Positions 60,698 to 64,000 of a stretch of 64,000 nucleotides of DNA are shown one piece after another. The notes under the pieces were generated by a model. That model saw only the letters and a program-made list of their open reading frames with translations. It made no database searches and had not been told where the DNA came from. This DNA comes from RPQJ01 sp963700045. GTDB lineage: Bacteria > Pseudomonadota > Gammaproteobacteria > Steroidobacterales > Steroidobacteraceae. The stretch is from assembly GCA_963700045.1 (NCBI GenBank), contig CAVOWK010000011.1:145846-209845 (forward strand). The letters are read 5' to 3'. A program made the translations under genes and the position numbers. The number at the start of each line of letters is the position of its first letter. Position 1 is the stretch's first letter.

Positions 60698-62083
60698 TCA
60701 GAACCGATCAAGCAACCAGCCGGGGAAGAATGCCAGCACGATCGCCGGTGCCAGGCAGAGCAAGCTCGCCGCAAGCGCGAGGCGCCGCGGATGCCCGGCA
60801 GGCTGGTCCGCCGTCGCCGGGTTCATGAACATGTACTGGATGACGCGCAGGTAGAAATAGATGCCGAGGTAGCTCGCCACCAGGCCGAGCACCGCGTAGC
60901 CCGTGTAACCCGCCGCGAGCACGTTGCGGAATACCAGGAACTTGGCGACGAAGCCGGGCAGCGGCGGCAGGCCGGCGAGGGACAGCATCGATATGCCCAG
61001 CATGATCGCGGCGAACGGTCGGCGCTGGTACAGGCCCTGCAGCGACTCGAGCCGGTCGCTGCGCGCGTCGTCGGTGCCGCGCGGCAGCGCGGTAAAGGCC
61101 AGCACGTTCATGATCCCGTACACGACGACGTAGAAGACGACCGCCTGCGCGCGGCCCGGGCCGGCTCCGAGCAGCGCATAGAACAGGTAGCCAGCGTGCG
61201 CGATCGACGAGTAGGCGATCATGCGGCGGAAGCTCGTCTGCCGGATCGCTGCGACGTTGCCCCAGACCATCGAGGCAAGCGGCAGGACCGCCAGCACGTC
61301 GACGAGCGGGCGCGTCACCGGTGCCGTTGCAAAAAGTTGCAGTGCCGCAAACAGCACGCCCGCCTTGATGATCGTGGCCATGAAGGCCGTCACCGGCACG
61401 CTGGCCCCTTCATAGGCATCCGGCGCCCAGCCGTGGAACGGCACGATGGCCGCCTTGAGGAACAGCGAGGCCACCACCAGCACGACGCCCGCGACGGGCA
61501 GCGTGTCCGACGAGCCCAGCGCTGCGGCGAACGTGGCGGTCGACATCGAGCCGCTCCAGCCGTACAGCAGCGCGACGCCCATCAGGAACGTCGCCGTGGC
61601 CGTGCCGCCCAGCACCAGGTACTTGAGCGCCGCCTCGGCGCTGTCGGCTCGCAGCTGGGCCAGCAGCACGAGCGCGTACACCGGCATCGACATCAGCTCG
61701 AGACCGAGGAACAGCGTGGGCAGGCTGTCGGAGGACACCAGCAGGCACGCGCCGTAGAGCGAGGCGAGCAGCAGCACGTAGTACCGCGTCTCAGCGAAGT
61801 CATCGCGCGAAATCAGCACGACCGGCAGTGCCAGGGCGATCAGCGCGAACTTGGCGAGCGACGCGTCCGGGCTGACGGAGAAATGGCCGTTGAAGGGTGC
61901 TCCCACGAAACCCTCCGCGTGCAGCATGAGCGCAGCGGCGGCGGCAGCGGCCAGCGCCATGAAGGCAACGACGAAACCGTCGCGCGGCCTGCCGCGCAGG
62001 ATTTCCAGCAGGAGCAGGACGACCATCCCGGCGAGCAGCAGGTGCTCGGGCAGCATCGCCTTGAGGACCTCGTGCCAGTTCAT
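60698..62083 (-). CDS. nuoN: NADH-quinone oxidoreductase subunit N
   Basis: The 461-residue antiporter-like membrane subunit of respiratory complex I has about fourteen hydrophobic helices. LLLASLYGACLLVSSDSLPTLFLGLELMSMPVY and GWAPDAYEGASVPVTAFMATI are the classic NuoN blocks; KAAIVPFHGW carries the lysine that helps move protons. It ends the operon nuoL-M-N with ATGA coupling to nuoM. The C-terminal PATADQPAGHPRR tail is longer than the E. coli one by a few residues. Confidence 0.97.
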   Translation of the reverse strand: MNWHEVLKAMLPEHLLLAGMVVLLLLEILRGRPRDGFVVAFMALAAAAAAALMLHAEGFVGAPFNGHFSVSPDASLAKFALIALALPVVLISRDDFAETRYYVLLLASLYGACLLVSSDSLPTLFLGLELMSMPVYALVLLAQLRADSAEAALKYLVLGGTATATFLMGVALLYGWSGSMSTATFAAALGSSDTLPVAGVVLVVASLFLKAAIVPFHGWAPDAYEGASVPVTAFMATIIKAGVLFAALQLFATAPVTRPLVDVLAVLPLASMVWGNVAAIRQTSFRRMIAYSSIAHAGYLFYALLGAGPGRAQAVVFYVVVYGIMNVLAFTALPRGTDDARSDRLESLQGLYQRRPFAAIMLGISMLSLAGLPPLPGFVAKFLVFRNVLAAGYTGYAVLGLVASYLGIYFYLRVIQYMFMNPATADQPAGHPRRLALAASLLCLAPAIVLAFFPGWLLDRF

Positions 62084-63621
62084 CGCGCGCTCCCGGGCTG
62101 GATCGTCTCGCCGGCGACGCGCTGCTGGAACTCGCGCGCGGCCAGTTCCGTCTTGGCGAGCGGCTCGCCAGGGAACAGGCCGATGGCGAAGATCGCGGCG
62201 ACGATCGCGACGAGGATGGCGGATTCACGCGCGTTCAGGTCCGTGAGCGGCGCATGCGGTGCACGGGCTTCCCCGAACAGGATGCGCTGGGCGAGCCAGA
62301 GCATGTAGAGCGCGCCGAGCACCACGCCGGACACTGCGATGACTGCAAGTATCAACGGCAAGTCGTTGCCCGCGAGGTGTGCCGGCCATGCGGCATTGAA
62401 CGCACCGAGCAGTGCCATGAACTCGCCGGCGAAACCGCTCGTGGTCGGCAGTCCGATCGAAGCCAGCGTGAGGATCGTGAAGAACACCGAGAACACCGGC
62501 AGCATCTTGGCGAGGCCGCCGTAATCGGCCACGGCGCGCGAGTGCGTGCGCTCGTAGATCATGCCGACCATGAGGAACAACCCGCCCGCGACCAGGCCGT
62601 GGCTCACCATCTGCAGGATGGCGCCCTGGATGCCGATGAGGTCGAGACTCGCGAGTCCCAGCATCACGTAGCCGAGGTGGCTGATCGACGAGTAGGCGAT
62701 GATCTTCTTGATGTCGGTCTGCACCAGCGCGAGACACGCGCCGTAGACGATGCTGACCACGGCGAGCGTCATGATCACCGGCATCATCGCCCGCGCGGCC
62801 TCCGGGAACAGCGGGAAGCCGAGCTTCATGAAGCCGTAGGTGCCCATTTTCAGCAGCACGCCAGCCAGGATCACGGAACCCGTCGTGGGCGCCTCGACGT
62901 GCGCGTCCGGCAGCCAGGTGTGCAGCGGGAACATCGGCACCTTGATCGCGAACGACAGCGCGAATGCGGACAGCAGCCAGAGCTGCGTGTTCAGCGGCAG
63001 CTGCGAACCAGTCAGGTAGCGCAGGTCGAAGGTCATGTAGCCGGCCGAACCGTGCGTGTAGAGCACGAGGTAGATCAGGGCGGCCAGCATCAGGATGCTG
63101 CCGAACGCCGTGTAGAGGACGAACTTCAGCGTGGCGTAAATGCGGCGCTCGCCGCCCCAGAGCCCGATGATCAGGAACATCGGGATCAGCATCGCTTCCC
63201 AGAAGACGTAGAACAGGAAGAGATCCTGTGCCAGGAACGTGCCCAGCATCGCGAACTGGATGAAGAGCACCATCACGTGGAACAGCTTCACGTCCTTGTG
63301 CACGGCGCTCCACGCGCCCGCGACGATGAGCGGGCCCAGGAAGGCCGTAAGTGCCACCAGCAGCACGTTCAGGCCGTCGAGGCCGATGCGATAGCCAACG
63401 CCCCAGTCGCGGATCCACGGCACGTCGGTGGCGAACTGCAGGCCGGCCACCGTCCCGTCGAAACGCTGGTACAGGAATGCGGCGATGAAGAACTGCAGCA
63501 CCATGCAGCCGAAGGTGACGCTGCGCACGAGGGAGTCGCGCCCTTTCGGCAGCAACGTGACAGCCACCATGCCGAGCGCCGGCAGCCACAGCAACCCATT
63601 GAGCCAGGTCGACTCACCCAT
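62080..63621 (-). CDS. nuoM: NADH-quinone oxidoreductase subunit M
   Basis: This 513-residue proton-pumping subunit of complex I has about fourteen membrane helices. The key Glu is in FYVFWEAMLIPMFLIIGLWGG (about residue 142), the Lys in KVPMFPLHTWLPDAHVEAP (about 232), and YSSISHLGYVMLG follows. It overlaps nuoL by eight bases and nuoN by four, confirming the order L-M-N. The pump works by coupled conformational change along the membrane arm. Confidence 0.97.
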   Translation of the reverse strand: MGESTWLNGLLWLPALGMVAVTLLPKGRDSLVRSVTFGCMVLQFFIAAFLYQRFDGTVAGLQFATDVPWIRDWGVGYRIGLDGLNVLLVALTAFLGPLIVAGAWSAVHKDVKLFHVMVLFIQFAMLGTFLAQDLFLFYVFWEAMLIPMFLIIGLWGGERRIYATLKFVLYTAFGSILMLAALIYLVLYTHGSAGYMTFDLRYLTGSQLPLNTQLWLLSAFALSFAIKVPMFPLHTWLPDAHVEAPTTGSVILAGVLLKMGTYGFMKLGFPLFPEAARAMMPVIMTLAVVSIVYGACLALVQTDIKKIIAYSSISHLGYVMLGLASLDLIGIQGAILQMVSHGLVAGGLFLMVGMIYERTHSRAVADYGGLAKMLPVFSVFFTILTLASIGLPTTSGFAGEFMALLGAFNAAWPAHLAGNDLPLILAVIAVSGVVLGALYMLWLAQRILFGEARAPHAPLTDLNARESAILVAIVAAIFAIGLFPGEPLAKTELAAREFQQRVAGETIQPGSAR

Positions 63622-64000
63622 GACGCCACACCCACACCAGGCAGCCGACTACGCCGATGGCGGCCATTGCCACGTACCACTGCAACTGACCGGTCTGGAC
63701 GCGGCTCAACCGGCCGGAGGCGCGGCGCGTGAGCGCCGCCAGGCCGTGCAGCGTACCGTCGATCAGGAGCCGGTCGCCGAGGCCCAGGAACACGCGATCG
63801 GAGATCCAGTGCAGCGGCCGGTAGAGGACGGCCTCGAACAATTCGTCGATGTAGTACTTGCCGCCGAGGACGCGGTGCAGGCGCGGGAAGCGTGCCGCCA
63901 GCGCCTCGCCGCGGGCGAGGCCGCGGCGATACATGAAGGTCGCCGCCGCGAGTCCCAGCAGTGCGACCGCCACCGCCACGAACACCAGCGTGTGCTCGTA
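63614..64000 (-). CDS. nuoL: NADH-quinone oxidoreductase subunit L, C-terminal part (5' end outside window)
   Basis: The visible 128 residues are the C-terminus of the largest antiporter-like subunit: a hydrophobic helix, MYRRGLARGEALAARFP, KYYIDELFEAVLYRPLHWI and the long lateral helix region, ending with a membrane helix near the C-terminus. The family signature KYYIDELY near the C-terminus of NuoL is clear. The frame stays open to the window edge. Its stop overlaps the nuoM start by eight bases. Confidence 0.93.
   Translation of the reverse strand, partial: YEHTLVFVAVAVALLGLAAATFMYRRGLARGEALAARFPRLHRVLGGKYYIDELFEAVLYRPLHWISDRVFLGLGDRLLIDGTLHGLAALTRRASGRLSRVQTGQLQWYVAMAAIGVVGCLVWVWRHG

Noticed and set aside
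60791..62308. 505-codon plus-strand frame opposite nuoN
   Set aside because: A shadow of nuoN; composition is extreme in Arg, His and Gln with no fold.

Overview
This is a GC-rich, gene-dense bacterial chromosome segment with about 57 genes, mostly in tight operons with 4-base stop/start overlaps. It carries no tRNA, rRNA, CRISPR array, transposase or phage gene that I can see. The gene set suggests an aerobic gammaproteobacterium, probably near Xanthomonadales, Nevskiales or Steroidobacterales: an OmpW-type barrel fused to a thrombospondin type-3/OmpA tail, nuoLMN, several exported M16 peptidases, a DUF885 peptidase, wax-ester synthase and a membrane-bound [NiFe] hydrogenase. The placement is inferred from gene content, not from a marker gene.

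Layout. 1-810 is the end of an iron-dependent alcohol dehydrogenase. 935-11014 is a nine-gene minus-strand run: a thiamine-diphosphate (ThDP) enzyme of the acetolactate synthase fold, a BASS transporter, an epimerase broken by one extra base, an SDR, ExoD, DUF2505, WS/DGAT acyltransferase, DUF3047 and an acyl-CoA ligase. It looks lipid-related, but its product is unknown. 11158-15223 holds a TauE-type permease, an exported methyltransferase-fold protein, a sulfotransferase-like protein paired with a class IV aminotransferase, and DUF924. 15263-17335 is the glutathione-dependent formaldehyde pathway. 17484-25606 covers an exported VNG-repeat protein, a WYL regulator, DUF2891, a large M16 peptidase, the OmpW-OmpA porin and a second exported methyltransferase-fold protein.

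25748-30218 encodes a 2-oxoacid:acceptor oxidoreductase (gamma, alpha, beta, and a GltD-like flavoprotein with a ferredoxin tail). 30399-36112 has a DUF885 peptidase, a catalytic/non-catalytic M16 pair, an NAD(P)-binding protein and a frameshifted DUF1330 gene. 36155-41266 has an MscS channel, then phosphoketolase with transaldolase. 41403-43590 has a DUF481 outer-membrane protein and a YVTN beta-propeller.

43809-50182 is the clearest functional unit: a membrane-bound uptake hydrogenase (small subunit, large subunit, cytochrome b) with maturation genes hyaD, hyaE and hyaF and a rubredoxin-HybE fusion. Its small subunit has the six cysteines of the [4Fe-3S] cluster that marks oxygen-tolerant enzymes. 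The hyp genes are absent from the window. 50202-60634 is mixed: antiporter, GNAT, ABC exporter, tannase-family esterase, acyl-CoA ligase, a frameshifted acyl-CoA dehydrogenase, a YciI-like protein, a VanX-like lipoprotein, a cNMP-binding protein and DUF454. 60698-64000 is the end of the respiratory complex I operon (nuoL partial, nuoM, nuoN).

Together the genes describe an aerobe able to feed electrons from H2, NADH and possibly 2-oxoacid oxidation into respiration, detoxify formaldehyde, and make or use storage lipids. Three genes each carry exactly one extra base in an otherwise intact frame. This may be assembly error rather than true gene loss.
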